Of a stretch of 64,000 bases of DNA, positions 16,231-24,681 are shown in pieces. The first letter of the stretch is position 1, and the number at the start of each line of letters is the position of its first letter. Origin of the DNA: Oligoflexus sp. (GTDB lineage Bacteria > Bdellovibrionota_B > Oligoflexia > Oligoflexales > Oligoflexaceae); NCBI GenBank assembly GCA_014378195.1, contig JACMOC010000036.1:124001-188000 (forward strand), read 5' to 3'. The notes below the pieces were generated by a model that saw only the letters and a list, made by a program, of their open reading frames with translations, made no database searches and was not told the origin of the DNA. A program made the translations under genes and the position numbers.

Positions 16231-17400
16231 TTAACTGAATGCTGGAATGCCAGTCAGGTAGGCACCCACGATCAAAGAGTGAATATCGCTCGTGCCTTCA
16301 TAGGTTGAAACGCTCTCAAGATTACACATGTGCCGCATCGATTTGTATTCGAGCATGATGCCGTTCGCGCCCAGGATGTCACGGCACTCGCGTGCGGTGC
16401 GCAGGGCCATCGCGACGTTTGCTTGTTTAGCCATACTGACCTGCGCAAAGTGATGATGCTTTTCGCCCTTGAGCGATCCCAGGCGCCAGGCGAGGAGCTG
16501 AGCTTGGGTGATCTCGGTTGCCATCGTCGCGAGCTTTTTCTGCACGAGCTGAAAACTAGCCAGGGGTTTATTGAATAGAATGCGGTCCTTCACATAGGCC
16601 AGCGCTTCGGAAAAGCAGGACTCCGCTGCGCCCAGCACGCCCCAGGCGATGCCGTAACGCGCTTCGGACAAACACGCGAGCGCTGATTTTAAGCCTTCGG
16701 TACCAGGCAGCAGGGCATCCTTCGGCAGTTTCACGTCGGTGAAATAAAGCTCAGATGTCACCGAGGCCCTTAGAGACATTTTGCCTTTCATCCGCCGCTT
16801 TTCTATTCCCTTTTGATCCATAGGCACTACAAAACCGCGAATCCCATCGGAAGTCTTCGCCCAAATAACCCCAACCTGCGCTAGGCTTCCGCTTGTAATC
16901 CACATCTTTGAGCCGTTCAGCAGCCAATGATCGCCTTTATCCTCAGCCCGCGTTTTCATTGCCGAGGGATCGGATCCACCATCGGCTTCCGTCAAACCAA
17001 AACACCCGATCGCTTCGCCCTTTCCAAGCTTCGGTAGCCATTCCTCTTTTTGAGCCTCACTTCCAAACGCATGGATCGGATACATCACGAGTGAACCTTG
17101 CACCGATCCAAAACTCCGAAGCCCCGAATCACAGCGTTCAAGCTCACGCATAAGAAGACCATAGGCAATGGGATCAAGCCCGGGTAGGCCGTAGCCCTGT
17201 AAATGAGCGCCTAAAATGCCAAGCTTACCGAGCTCAGGCACACACTCAATGGGGAATTCCTCCGCTTCAAAACAACCCGGTATACGCGGTTCGACCGAGC
17301 GTTTTAAAAAATCGCGGAGCGTCTCCGCACCGAGTCTTTGTTCGGGCGTCAGCATTCGTTCAAAGTCGAAAAAATCTAAGGAAGGAATTATCTGTGGCAT
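16231..17400 (-). CDS. gcdH: Glutaryl-CoA dehydrogenase-like acyl-CoA dehydrogenase
   Basis: A 389-residue FAD enzyme with full acyl-CoA dehydrogenase architecture. It is notably close to glutaryl-CoA dehydrogenase: DSGLRSFGSVQGSLVMYPI with the substrate-carboxylate Arg (Arg95), then CFGLTEADGGSDPS, WITSGS and KMSLRASVTSEL. The C-terminal STYEGTSDIHSLIVG carries catalytic base Glu368. The enzyme oxidises and decarboxylates glutaryl-CoA to crotonyl-CoA in lysine and tryptophan breakdown and passes electrons to ETF. The length is typical. AAAGGA precedes the ATG by 8 nt. No other lysine-degradation gene is adjacent. A second, longer acyl-CoA dehydrogenase lies at 24682. Confidence 0.85.
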   Translation of the reverse strand: MPQIIPSLDFFDFERMLTPEQRLGAETLRDFLKRSVEPRIPGCFEAEEFPIECVPELGKLGILGAHLQGYGLPGLDPIAYGLLMRELERCDSGLRSFGSVQGSLVMYPIHAFGSEAQKEEWLPKLGKGEAIGCFGLTEADGGSDPSAMKTRAEDKGDHWLLNGSKMWITSGSLAQVGVIWAKTSDGIRGFVVPMDQKGIEKRRMKGKMSLRASVTSELYFTDVKLPKDALLPGTEGLKSALACLSEARYGIAWGVLGAAESCFSEALAYVKDRILFNKPLASFQLVQKKLATMATEITQAQLLAWRLGSLKGEKHHHFAQVSMAKQANVAMALRTARECRDILGANGIMLEYKSMRHMCNLESVSTYEGTSDIHSLIVGAYLTGIPAFS

Positions 17401-17608
17401 TCATCAAATCCTTTGAGAATGAGTAATATTTGCCTAGAGAAATAGTGCTTTTTGAATCATTTGGGCGAAGGAGATATGGAAACAATTTCTCAATCTATCT
17501 TTATTCCAAATTGTTAAAAAGACTTTGTTCTCTTCATTCCTAACGTGCCTCGTTTCTGCCATCATCAATAGATACTGTCCCCGATTGCCAACAACTTGTG
17601 AGGATTTT

Positions 17609-18634
17609 ATGGAACGTCGATCGTTTCTACGAGGCAGCTCGTTTCTAGCTGCCAGCCTCCTCCTGCCCCAAGGACTCAGTGCCCAAAGTAGGATTGTCAA
17701 CAACGTCGATGCCCTTAACCTGCTCGAAGACAAACCACTCCGTTCGATCGCTTTCGGATCGTGTAACAAATCAAAGCACGATCAGAGCTACTGGTCGTTG
17801 ATAGGTCGCGATCAGCCGGATCTTTGGGTCTGGATGGGCGACAACATCTATGCCGATCGTACGAGCCTCAACCAGCGCAAAAATCTTTACGATGAACTTA
17901 AAGCTCATCCTTTGTATCAGGATTTTCGGGGTAAGACACCGATAATTGGGACGTGGGATGATCATGATTTCGGCTCAAACAACAGTACTGAGCTCTACTG
18001 GAACCGCGAACAAAGTCAGGCCCTTTTCGCTGATTTCATCGATTTGCCGCAGAATGCACTCGCTCGGCAGCAGGATGGGGTATATCAGACCTTTAGTTTC
18101 GGACCTGTCGGTCAGCGCACGCAAATCATCCTACTCGATCTCCGCTACAACATGAATCGCTCCAAAGTTGAAAAAGAAATCCTCGGCGAGGCCCAGTTCC
18201 GCTGGTTTGAAGAGACACTTGCTGCAAGTACAGCGGATCTCGTCATTGTGGGCTCAAGCCTTGCCGTGACGTCCAATGTCGCGATGCTTGGTCTAGAAGG
18301 TTGGCATGAGTTTGGCGCCGATCGGCTTCGCCTCTATGATGCGCTCTCCAAAACCGACAAACCCTTACTCATTTTGTCGGGCGATCGGCATTATGGCGAA
18401 ATCTATCGCACGATATTGCCCTCGGGAAAGATCATCCATGAAGCCATGGCGAGTGGCCTTACCCATGTTTCACCGATAGGGCTTCCTCATCCCGACAAAA
18501 TTAGCAGCACGGTGACGAAAAAACACTACGGGCTCCTCCAGATTGATTGGTCTGGGTCAATACCGAGTGTCAACGTGCAGTTAAAGTCGGCCGAGAGGTT
18601 TGCTGTCCTGACCGAAGCGCGCACTCAGTTTTAA
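17609..18634 (+). CDS. PhoD-like alkaline phosphatase, Tat-exported
   Basis: Start ATG 17609 (341 residues) has GAGG 5 nt ahead and begins with a twin-arginine signal (RRSFLRG, then a hydrophobic stretch ending LSAQ). Metallophosphatase blocks of the PhoD family follow: FGSCNKS, WMGDNIYAD, GTWDDHDFG, then LILSGDRHYGE, which supply the metal ligands. The protein should fold in the cytoplasm with its metals and be exported by Tat to the periplasm, where it cleaves phosphodiesters or phosphomonoesters. The 3' end overlaps the convergent fusion gene by 4 nt, the two stops sharing TTAA. Confidence 0.88.
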   Translation: MERRSFLRGSSFLAASLLLPQGLSAQSRIVNNVDALNLLEDKPLRSIAFGSCNKSKHDQSYWSLIGRDQPDLWVWMGDNIYADRTSLNQRKNLYDELKAHPLYQDFRGKTPIIGTWDDHDFGSNNSTELYWNREQSQALFADFIDLPQNALARQQDGVYQTFSFGPVGQRTQIILLDLRYNMNRSKVEKEILGEAQFRWFEETLAASTADLVIVGSSLAVTSNVAMLGLEGWHEFGADRLRLYDALSKTDKPLLILSGDRHYGEIYRTILPSGKIIHEAMASGLTHVSPIGLPHPDKISSTVTKKHYGLLQIDWSGSIPSVNVQLKSAERFAVLTEARTQF

Positions 18635-20082
18635 CGCCGAGGCGCACTCTCCTGAGCTCGAGAGCGAAGTCGCACATGATAAGCAGCCAACGCCTGAAGG
18701 AGAAGAGTCTGATGCCGTGGTGCGCTTTTGGTGCCAGGGATCATGCTTGTGCTATGGGGGGTACGGTCTAACCAAAAAAGGCCGCTCGTGAGGCCGGCTT
18801 CTTTGGAGGCGGCGAGCCACGTTATGGTATCGGCACCCTGTTCGGCCGTTCGGAGCCAGGGTTTCGTGAGGATGTAGAACTTGGGCATCGCTTGGGACAC
18901 ACCGGGCGTATCAGCCCAGCCCGGATGCATAGATTGAACGACGATGCCATCCCCTCGCCAGCGCTCAGCCCAGACCTCCGTAATGTCGACGAGACCTCGC
19001 TTCGCACGGGCGTAGGCTTTATCCCCGTTGTAATCTTCTTTTTCAAATTCCAGGTCGTCCAATGCCAGCGCCTGGGTATACATACCACCCGACGAGACGT
19101 TGATCACGCGCGCGCCTTTTGCTTTATCGGCTGCAGCTTTTTTGAGCAGAGGATAGAGACCCTCCGTCAAAGCATAAGGCCCAAGAAGAAGGGTGGCAAA
19201 GGAGAGCTCAAGCCCCTCGGCCGTCACCGTTCTTTTGTTAAAAAGGGCTCCCGCGTTATTGATGAGAACGTGTATGGGATCCCCTCGGGCGAGCAAACGA
19301 GCCGTCAAAGCCTCAACGTCTTGCACGAGCGAAACGTCGGCGATTTCTATGCGTGGCCGTTTATAACCTTCCGCTTCCAGCGCGTCGGCGAAGACAATAG
19401 CCTTTTTTTCGTTGCGGCAGACAAAAATCAACGCGGCTCCGAGCTTTGCTAACTGCCGCGCTACCGCCGCGCCTATGCCGGACGTGGGGCCGGTGATCAA
19501 AACAATATGGTCAGACAAATCCTCCGTGATGCCGGTCCATCGATTTTTCGCATGGGCGAAGCCCGAGCGACTGAAATGCATCATGCCGGGCACGACAAGC
19601 CTATCGCTCATGCGGCTCCAAAGACTTGGCTTCCAGGTGCTGGGCTCCTGATCGAGAGCTTTTTGCAGGTAAAGGAGATCTCGTTTTAATCGAGACTTCA
19701 CGAGAGGCGCACGTAGTTTTACGAGGTGGCTGACGGGCTCCTGATAGTAGATCTCGATCTGGTACTGGATGTGGCATTGCTGCTCGTCGCCCTCCAGACG
19801 TATCCTTTCAACTATGCTGAAGTTTTCCCCCTTGCCTTTAAACTCGATATAGTGCGGTTCTTCAAACGCTGTCAAATAATAATCAAGTTTTACATCGGAC
19901 AGACCAAAACGCATTTCGATCGCAAAATGGGTGCCCACGCGTACCGCTCCCGGCGTGGTTTTGCTGGCTAGGATCACGCTTGGCGACCATTCCGAGGTGT
20001 GGCTGTAATCGCTGAGGTAGAGAAAGACAAAAAGCAGGGGACGCTTAAAACTCAAGCTCTGCTCGATCTGTATGCTGCTCAT
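18631..20082 (-). CDS. SRPBCC-SDR fusion protein (DHRS12-like)
   Basis: A 483-residue fusion. Residues about 1-155 form an SRPBCC/START-like ligand-binding domain (SSIQIEQSLSFKRP...FLYLSDYSHTSEW). Residues about 185-470 form a classical short-chain dehydrogenase with TGPTSGIG, NNAGALFNK, NVSSG and a YARAKRG active-site Tyr-x-x-x-Lys. The order resembles DHRS12-type oxidoreductases. GAGGGA lies 9 nt before ATG 20082; an upstream GTG (20115) has no site. A likely job is reduction of a lipid-like substrate held by the SRPBCC domain, which is inference. It sits in the photolyase neighbourhood, where SDR proteins recur. Confidence 0.82.
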   Translation of the reverse strand: MSSIQIEQSLSFKRPLLFVFLYLSDYSHTSEWSPSVILASKTTPGAVRVGTHFAIEMRFGLSDVKLDYYLTAFEEPHYIEFKGKGENFSIVERIRLEGDEQQCHIQYQIEIYYQEPVSHLVKLRAPLVKSRLKRDLLYLQKALDQEPSTWKPSLWSRMSDRLVVPGMMHFSRSGFAHAKNRWTGITEDLSDHIVLITGPTSGIGAAVARQLAKLGAALIFVCRNEKKAIVFADALEAEGYKRPRIEIADVSLVQDVEALTARLLARGDPIHVLINNAGALFNKRTVTAEGLELSFATLLLGPYALTEGLYPLLKKAAADKAKGARVINVSSGGMYTQALALDDLEFEKEDYNGDKAYARAKRGLVDITEVWAERWRGDGIVVQSMHPGWADTPGVSQAMPKFYILTKPWLRTAEQGADTITWLAASKEAGLTSGLFWLDRTPHSTSMIPGTKSAPRHQTLLLQALAAYHVRLRSRAQESAPRR

Positions 20083-20275
20083 CAGGCTTCGTCCCTCACG
20101 TATTGGCTTTAGCACAAGGATTATAACCCGCCCTTCTTCTGAAACCCAGACTTAAGCCCTCGCCAGGGCGCTCTTTCCCTCCCCCTGACTTGCCCTAAGG
20201 GGCGGAGCGCAGGTAGGATCTTAGGGCACACATATTTGCGCGACGGTGGGCCTGAGGCCGGGAGTATGGAAGCCG

Positions 20276-22420
20276 ATGCTAGATCCTTTGATCGCTTTTC
20301 CCTCGAATTTGGCAAATGCCTTGCTCACACGTTCGACGGCTTTCGTCATCATAGTGGAACCCGGCAATACGGCCCGGATGATGATAATGGACGTCTTGCG
20401 TTCGCTTGGTTTCGAAAAACTCAAAGGGGCTTCAAACCTTCGCGAAGCTCTGCATTATCTTGAGACGGAGCGTGTCGACTGGCTCATCACACCGCTCCTC
20501 TTTGATCGTCCACTAAATGCGCTGCAAGTCCTTAATCTTATTACCGAACAACCCGTCCTCAAAGGGGTCGCCGTCAGCCTGCTCGTCGATCATGATCGGG
20601 AGAGCGAGATGTCGGTCCTCTGCCAGGCCTTTACGCTTGGACTCCTGTCATGGCATGCACGCTCCTATGCCCGTGAAGATATGCACACAACGCTTGAGCA
20701 TCTTCTGCGTCTCATGGCGAAACACGAAGGTAGGGTCGCCTTTGTTGCGGGCGACTATATCCGGCGCTTTCTCATCAAACAAAAGCTTTATCGCTCGCTA
20801 GTAGCGCTCGAAGAGGAGCTCCTTCAACTTCATCCGGGTTCGGCGCTGCAAATGCTTGCCCTCGCGGAGGCCGAACTTTTGAGTGGTCGGCTCGAACGAG
20901 GCGGCGTGCTCCTTTCCCAGGTGGTCGCTCTCGATGATTCCCTTGAAACACTCTGCGAGGAGATGAAAACTCAGTTCCATACACCAAACGGTCCAGCGCT
21001 TGTCGGAACGATTCGCAATGTGGTGGTTATCGAGCCTGATTCGGTGGTGATGGAGGCCCTCTGTGGGCTTTTGCAGAAAATTGGGGTGCCCGATCCCAAA
21101 ACTTTTACGGATGGGCATAGAGCGTTTGAGTGGATCGCCGGGCACACTGCGATTGATCTCATTCTCATGGCGTGGGATCTGCCCGGTATGAACGGTGCGG
21201 TTCTTATTCAGCGTTTGAGGAAAGTTCTGAAACTTAAAACTATCGTTTTAATCGTTGCGCCGCCGCTTAAAGCTGAGGAAAAGCCTCTTTTAAAAGAGAT
21301 GGGCGTCGACGACGTGTTTGAAAAACCGCTGGATACCGCTCATTTTCTGCAGAGGCTTTCAGGGATTCTGCAGCTTAAGCAATACAATACCAAACGTTCG
21401 ACGGCCGAGATGAAGGTCAGGCGTCTGCTTGCGGCGCGGCGCACGACTGAGGCTATGAACCAGCTTGATGTGGTGTTGAAAGATAAGCGGGTCTCGGACA
21501 GCATCAAAAAAGAGCTGGAGGCCTCTGTCGAATTTCAAACGCATAATTATGCCAAGGCACTGGCGTTGGCGATCGACGCTCTCAAGCTTTCCAAGGGTGG
21601 GCATCAGCTGGGTTTATTGAATCTTGCGGGCCAGGCTTTTTTGAAATTAGGTCAGCTGGAGAGTGCGGTGAAATGCTTGGAGCGAGCTAAACAGCTTTCG
21701 CCCCTTAATTTTGAACGATTGTTTGCATTGGCCGAATGTTATCTGGCTTTGGGTCAGACTGAGGCAGCTGATCGGGAAGTTCGCGAAGTCCTCCGCCTCG
21801 ATCCGCTTAACGCAATGGCCATTGAGATACAGGCGAAAGTTGATCTGGAATTGGGGCGTAAGATGGACCCGAGGCTCGGGCTTCCAAGCGCAGCCTTTAA
21901 ACGGATTGCGATAGCCTGCAACAACCGCGGCGTGGCCCTGCTCAACGCAGGGCGAAACAGTGAAGCTAGACTTCTTTATGAACGAACCTTAAATCTTCTT
22001 CCCGAGGAGGAAGGACAAGGCGTTATTCCCTACAATCTGGCTTTAGCCTATGCGTTTGAAGGCGAGATCGATGCCGCAGCCGAGACTTTGACTCTACTCG
22101 AGGGGATGAAAGCGGCAAGCCTAGTGAGGAAAAAAAATGTTCTGCAGAAAAGGCTTGAGACCCTTTTGCACAAGGGACTCACGGAGTGGCCAAAGGATTG
22201 GCAAGGGGATCGAGACCTGGTCCCTGAGTTGGATGAGCGTGGATTTGAAGCGCCAAGGTCCAGTCGCAAAGCGAACGTCGCGCAGTGGGATGAGGTTTTG
22301 AGTCACGAAACCGTTCATAAAGGCGATATAGGGTGTTATCGTCTCTTCCAATATCTGGACCTCGACAAGTCTCAGCATTTTGAGAAGCTTGGCGAATCGA
22401 TCCACTACCAGCGACGCTAG
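20276..22420 (+). CDS. Receiver-TPR protein with inactivated receiver domain, paralogue 1
   Basis: About 714 residues from ATG 20276; longer frames begin at GTG 20246. Order: a degenerate receiver-like domain (about 20-120), a helical linker, a second receiver (about 240-360) and TPR repeats (about 385-600) with a charged tail. In the second receiver the segment LILMAWDLPGMNG has Ala299 where the phospho-acceptor Asp belongs. The acidic pair is replaced by Glu-Pro, while the KPL lysine remains. Phosphorylation is therefore unlikely, so the domain probably works as a constitutive interaction module. The paralogue at 56921-59026 has the same plan. The HtrA protease gene follows 67 nt downstream. 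Confidence 0.8.
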   Translation: MLDPLIAFPSNLANALLTRSTAFVIIVEPGNTARMMIMDVLRSLGFEKLKGASNLREALHYLETERVDWLITPLLFDRPLNALQVLNLITEQPVLKGVAVSLLVDHDRESEMSVLCQAFTLGLLSWHARSYAREDMHTTLEHLLRLMAKHEGRVAFVAGDYIRRFLIKQKLYRSLVALEEELLQLHPGSALQMLALAEAELLSGRLERGGVLLSQVVALDDSLETLCEEMKTQFHTPNGPALVGTIRNVVVIEPDSVVMEALCGLLQKIGVPDPKTFTDGHRAFEWIAGHTAIDLILMAWDLPGMNGAVLIQRLRKVLKLKTIVLIVAPPLKAEEKPLLKEMGVDDVFEKPLDTAHFLQRLSGILQLKQYNTKRSTAEMKVRRLLAARRTTEAMNQLDVVLKDKRVSDSIKKELEASVEFQTHNYAKALALAIDALKLSKGGHQLGLLNLAGQAFLKLGQLESAVKCLERAKQLSPLNFERLFALAECYLALGQTEAADREVREVLRLDPLNAMAIEIQAKVDLELGRKMDPRLGLPSAAFKRIAIACNNRGVALLNAGRNSEARLLYERTLNLLPEEEGQGVIPYNLALAYAFEGEIDAAAETLTLLEGMKAASLVRKKNVLQKRLETLLHKGLTEWPKDWQGDRDLVPELDERGFEAPRSSRKANVAQWDEVLSHETVHKGDIGCYRLFQYLDLDKSQHFEKLGESIHYQRR

Positions 22421-22487
22421 AAAATTTTCCTACAACCGAAAACTTACCATATCCAGTCAGATCGAATTTGCAGTCAGGAGTTATTCA

Positions 22488-23690
22488 ATGAGCGCAGGGG
22501 CTTCGAGCCGTTTCAAGTTGCAATTAGCCGTGTTTTTGTCGTCTTTTTTGCTGAACCTTGCGTTTCAGGGCATGTCACCCCTTAGGGCTCAATCGGCTGA
22601 GAAGCCGTCGCCGACTCTCGCTAAAAACGAGGAGAAAGAAAAGCTGAGCCCGCTTGCGGCCGAACCGCCCTATCTTATGGAAGACGAACGAAACACGATC
22701 GATATTTTTTCGCGTATTTCAGGTCGTGTTGTCAACGTTTCGAACCTTCGCTATGCGCGCGTCGGATTTTTCTCTTTCGACGTCACAGAAGTCCCGGTAG
22801 GAACGGGCTCTGGGTTTATCTGGGATGATAATGGATATATCGTGACCAACTTTCACGTGATTCAAAATGCTGACCGCATCACCGTGTCCTTCAAAAATGG
22901 CAAAACACTTCCGGCTAAGATAGTGGGGGCGGAGCCTCGTAAGGACATCGCTGTTATCCGCGTGAAGCTTGACGGGGCTCATTCCTTCCACGAGATGCCA
23001 CTCGCTGATTCCTCCAAGCTTCAGGTGGGCCAGAAAGCAGTCGCCATCGGCAGTCCGTTTGGATTGGATCAGACTCTTACCAAAGGGGTGATCTCCGCCT
23101 TGGGGCGTTCTATTCCGGGTATTGGCGGGGTTCAGATCCGAGACATGATACAGACTGATGCCTCTATTAATCCCGGCAACTCAGGAGGGCCGCTGCTCGA
23201 CAGTCGAGGGTACCTTTTGGGTATGAACACGATGATATTCTCAGAATCAGGAACATCGGCAGGAATCGGATTTGCTGTTCCGTCGTCGACGATCAACCGT
23301 ATCGTCACACAGATTATAAAAAACGGGCGCGTGATCCAGGTGGGGATCGGCATCGAACAGTTTGACAACAACATCAACCGCCAGTTGAATATCGAGGGCG
23401 TTATCATCCGTAGCGTGACCGAGGGTCTTGCTGCGGCGAAGGCCGGACTGCACGGCACGCATCGGACACGGAATGGCGAGATTATTTTAGGCGATGTGAT
23501 TGTTGGGGTTGAAGATAAGGTGATTCGCTCATTTGACGATCTCTACAATGCTTTTGAGTCTTATCAGGTCGGAGATACGGTCCGCGTGAGTTATATGCGC
23601 GACGGCAAAAAGAAAACAGTCCCCATACAGCTTATCGATGAAAATCAACGGCTCAAAGGGCAAGGGTCCATCGTTCCCATCGAAAGATAG
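22488..23690 (+). CDS. DegP/HtrA-type serine protease with PDZ domain
   Basis: A 400-residue exported protease. Start ATG 22488 has CAGGAG 7 nt upstream. A signal peptide or anchor (about 10-33) is followed by a trypsin-fold domain with catalytic His123 (NFHV), Asp153 (RKDIAVI) and Ser232 (NPGNSGGP). One PDZ domain (about 300-395) ends the protein, as in DegS or HhoB rather than two-PDZ DegP. It would degrade or sense misfolded periplasmic proteins. It lies directly behind the receiver-TPR gene and may be co-transcribed. The 3' end faces the HNH gene across 35 nt. Confidence 0.9.
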   Translation: MSAGASSRFKLQLAVFLSSFLLNLAFQGMSPLRAQSAEKPSPTLAKNEEKEKLSPLAAEPPYLMEDERNTIDIFSRISGRVVNVSNLRYARVGFFSFDVTEVPVGTGSGFIWDDNGYIVTNFHVIQNADRITVSFKNGKTLPAKIVGAEPRKDIAVIRVKLDGAHSFHEMPLADSSKLQVGQKAVAIGSPFGLDQTLTKGVISALGRSIPGIGGVQIRDMIQTDASINPGNSGGPLLDSRGYLLGMNTMIFSESGTSAGIGFAVPSSTINRIVTQIIKNGRVIQVGIGIEQFDNNINRQLNIEGVIIRSVTEGLAAAKAGLHGTHRTRNGEIILGDVIVGVEDKVIRSFDDLYNAFESYQVGDTVRVSYMRDGKKKTVPIQLIDENQRLKGQGSIVPIER

Positions 23691-23704
23691 GAAAGGGGGG
23701 CGGA

Positions 23705-23727
23705 AACCCACGCGGGTAACGTGGGTT
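23705..23727. terminator. Hairpin between convergent genes
   Basis: AACCCACG (23705-23712) and CGTGGGTT (23720-23727) form an 8-bp stem with a 7-nt loop, overlapping the stop of the minus-strand HNH gene by two bases. No T-tract is present, so it may be a weak bidirectional terminator. Confidence 0.45.
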
Positions 23728-24247
23728 AAGTCGCTATCGCCCATATCTCTTCCATATCAATCTCTTCACAGTCGAATTCTTCAAGCATATCCGTGAGTGA
23801 GGAGCGTACGGGCGGCCTCTTCGCTGCGTGGTTGAGCTTCATCTGACTTTCCTCGAGAGTGCGACTGCCTTTTTTGGAGTTACATGAGACACAGCAGCAT
23901 ACCGTGTTTTCCCAGGTGTCAGAGCCACCCTTGCTACGCGGAATGATGTGATCGATGGTTGCATGTTTTTCGCTCAGCTTTTTGCTGCAGTATTGGCAGA
24001 CGTATTTATCTCGTTTGAAGACGTTCTGCCGTGAATAACAGATGCCTCCCGCTGCCATGGAGAAGTTTTTTATGTAACGTTTGAGTTTGATAATCTGGGG
24101 AAGTTGAAAAGACCGGCTAACAGAGCGGATGAATCGGTTGTGGGATTTTACGAGTTCGGCTTTTTCAGTGAGCAGTAGTATCATGGCCTTTTGCCAGCTG
24201 ACTACCCTAACAGGCTCATAGCCCGCATTTAAAACGAGTGTCCTCAT
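23726..24247 (-). CDS. HNH endonuclease family protein
   Basis: A 173-residue protein starting MRTLVLNAGYEPVRVVSWQKAM, the usual start of the widespread stand-alone bacterial HNH proteins; this decides ATG 24247 over a longer frame to 24295. The HNH core is clear: CQYC, then ATIDHIIPRSKGG and the NTVCCCVSCNSKKG zinc knuckle. These proteins are common and chromosomal, but their physiological substrate is not well established. It is not linked to a restriction or mobile system here. Confidence 0.88.
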   Translation of the reverse strand: MRTLVLNAGYEPVRVVSWQKAMILLLTEKAELVKSHNRFIRSVSRSFQLPQIIKLKRYIKNFSMAAGGICYSRQNVFKRDKYVCQYCSKKLSEKHATIDHIIPRSKGGSDTWENTVCCCVSCNSKKGSRTLEESQMKLNHAAKRPPVRSSLTDMLEEFDCEEIDMEEIWAIAT

Positions 24248-24621
24248 GCTTACGCTTACCTCACGCTCTTCAGCCCTTGATAAGAAAACCAGCACCAGCG
24301 CGGCTCATCCCAACTTCAGCAGAAACTTACCTAAAGGCGGAGTTCTGTTCGAAATCTAAGGTCCATTGATCTCTACTCCCATACTATCACTCCCTTGAAG
24401 AATTCGGGGAGCATAAAATTAGAGTAAATGAAATCAATTGCTTAGCGGCTTGCAGCAACCCATGCTCTGCCGCCATAATACTTATCGGCAGGGTAGAGAA
24501 AATGCTTTACGAATATCGAGATTTAGGCTAAATCTGGTGCGTTTTCTTCCAGTCGGAGCAGCTGAAACAGTGCGCTCATCATAAACTTCGGTTTAAACGT
24601 CAACCTGGAAGAGGCAGTATG
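24248..24621. other. Non-coding region; possible small-RNA locus
   Basis: About 370 nt with no credible ORF on either strand. The right end abuts a strong hairpin with an eight-T tract on the plus strand, yet no plus-strand gene precedes it. A small RNA reading rightward, or simply a terminator for the minus-strand acyl-CoA dehydrogenase working both ways, would explain it. No known RNA family was recognised. Confidence 0.35.
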
Positions 24622-24657
24622 AAAAAGGGATAGAAATTTTCTATCCCTTTTTTTTAT
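24622..24657. terminator. Strong rho-independent terminator
   Basis: AGGGATAGAA (24627-24636) pairs with TTCTATCCCT (24639-24648), with flanking A/T tracts extending the stem. T8 follows on the plus strand and T5 on the minus strand. It surely ends the acyl-CoA dehydrogenase transcript (minus) and may also serve a plus-strand RNA. Confidence 0.8.
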
Positions 24658-24681
24658 TGTCGATTTAATACACGAGGAAAC

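Noticed and set aside
18892..19452. 186-codon plus-strand frame inside the SRPBCC-SDR gene
   Set aside because: Antisense to clear SDR motifs; low-complexity text without ribosome site.
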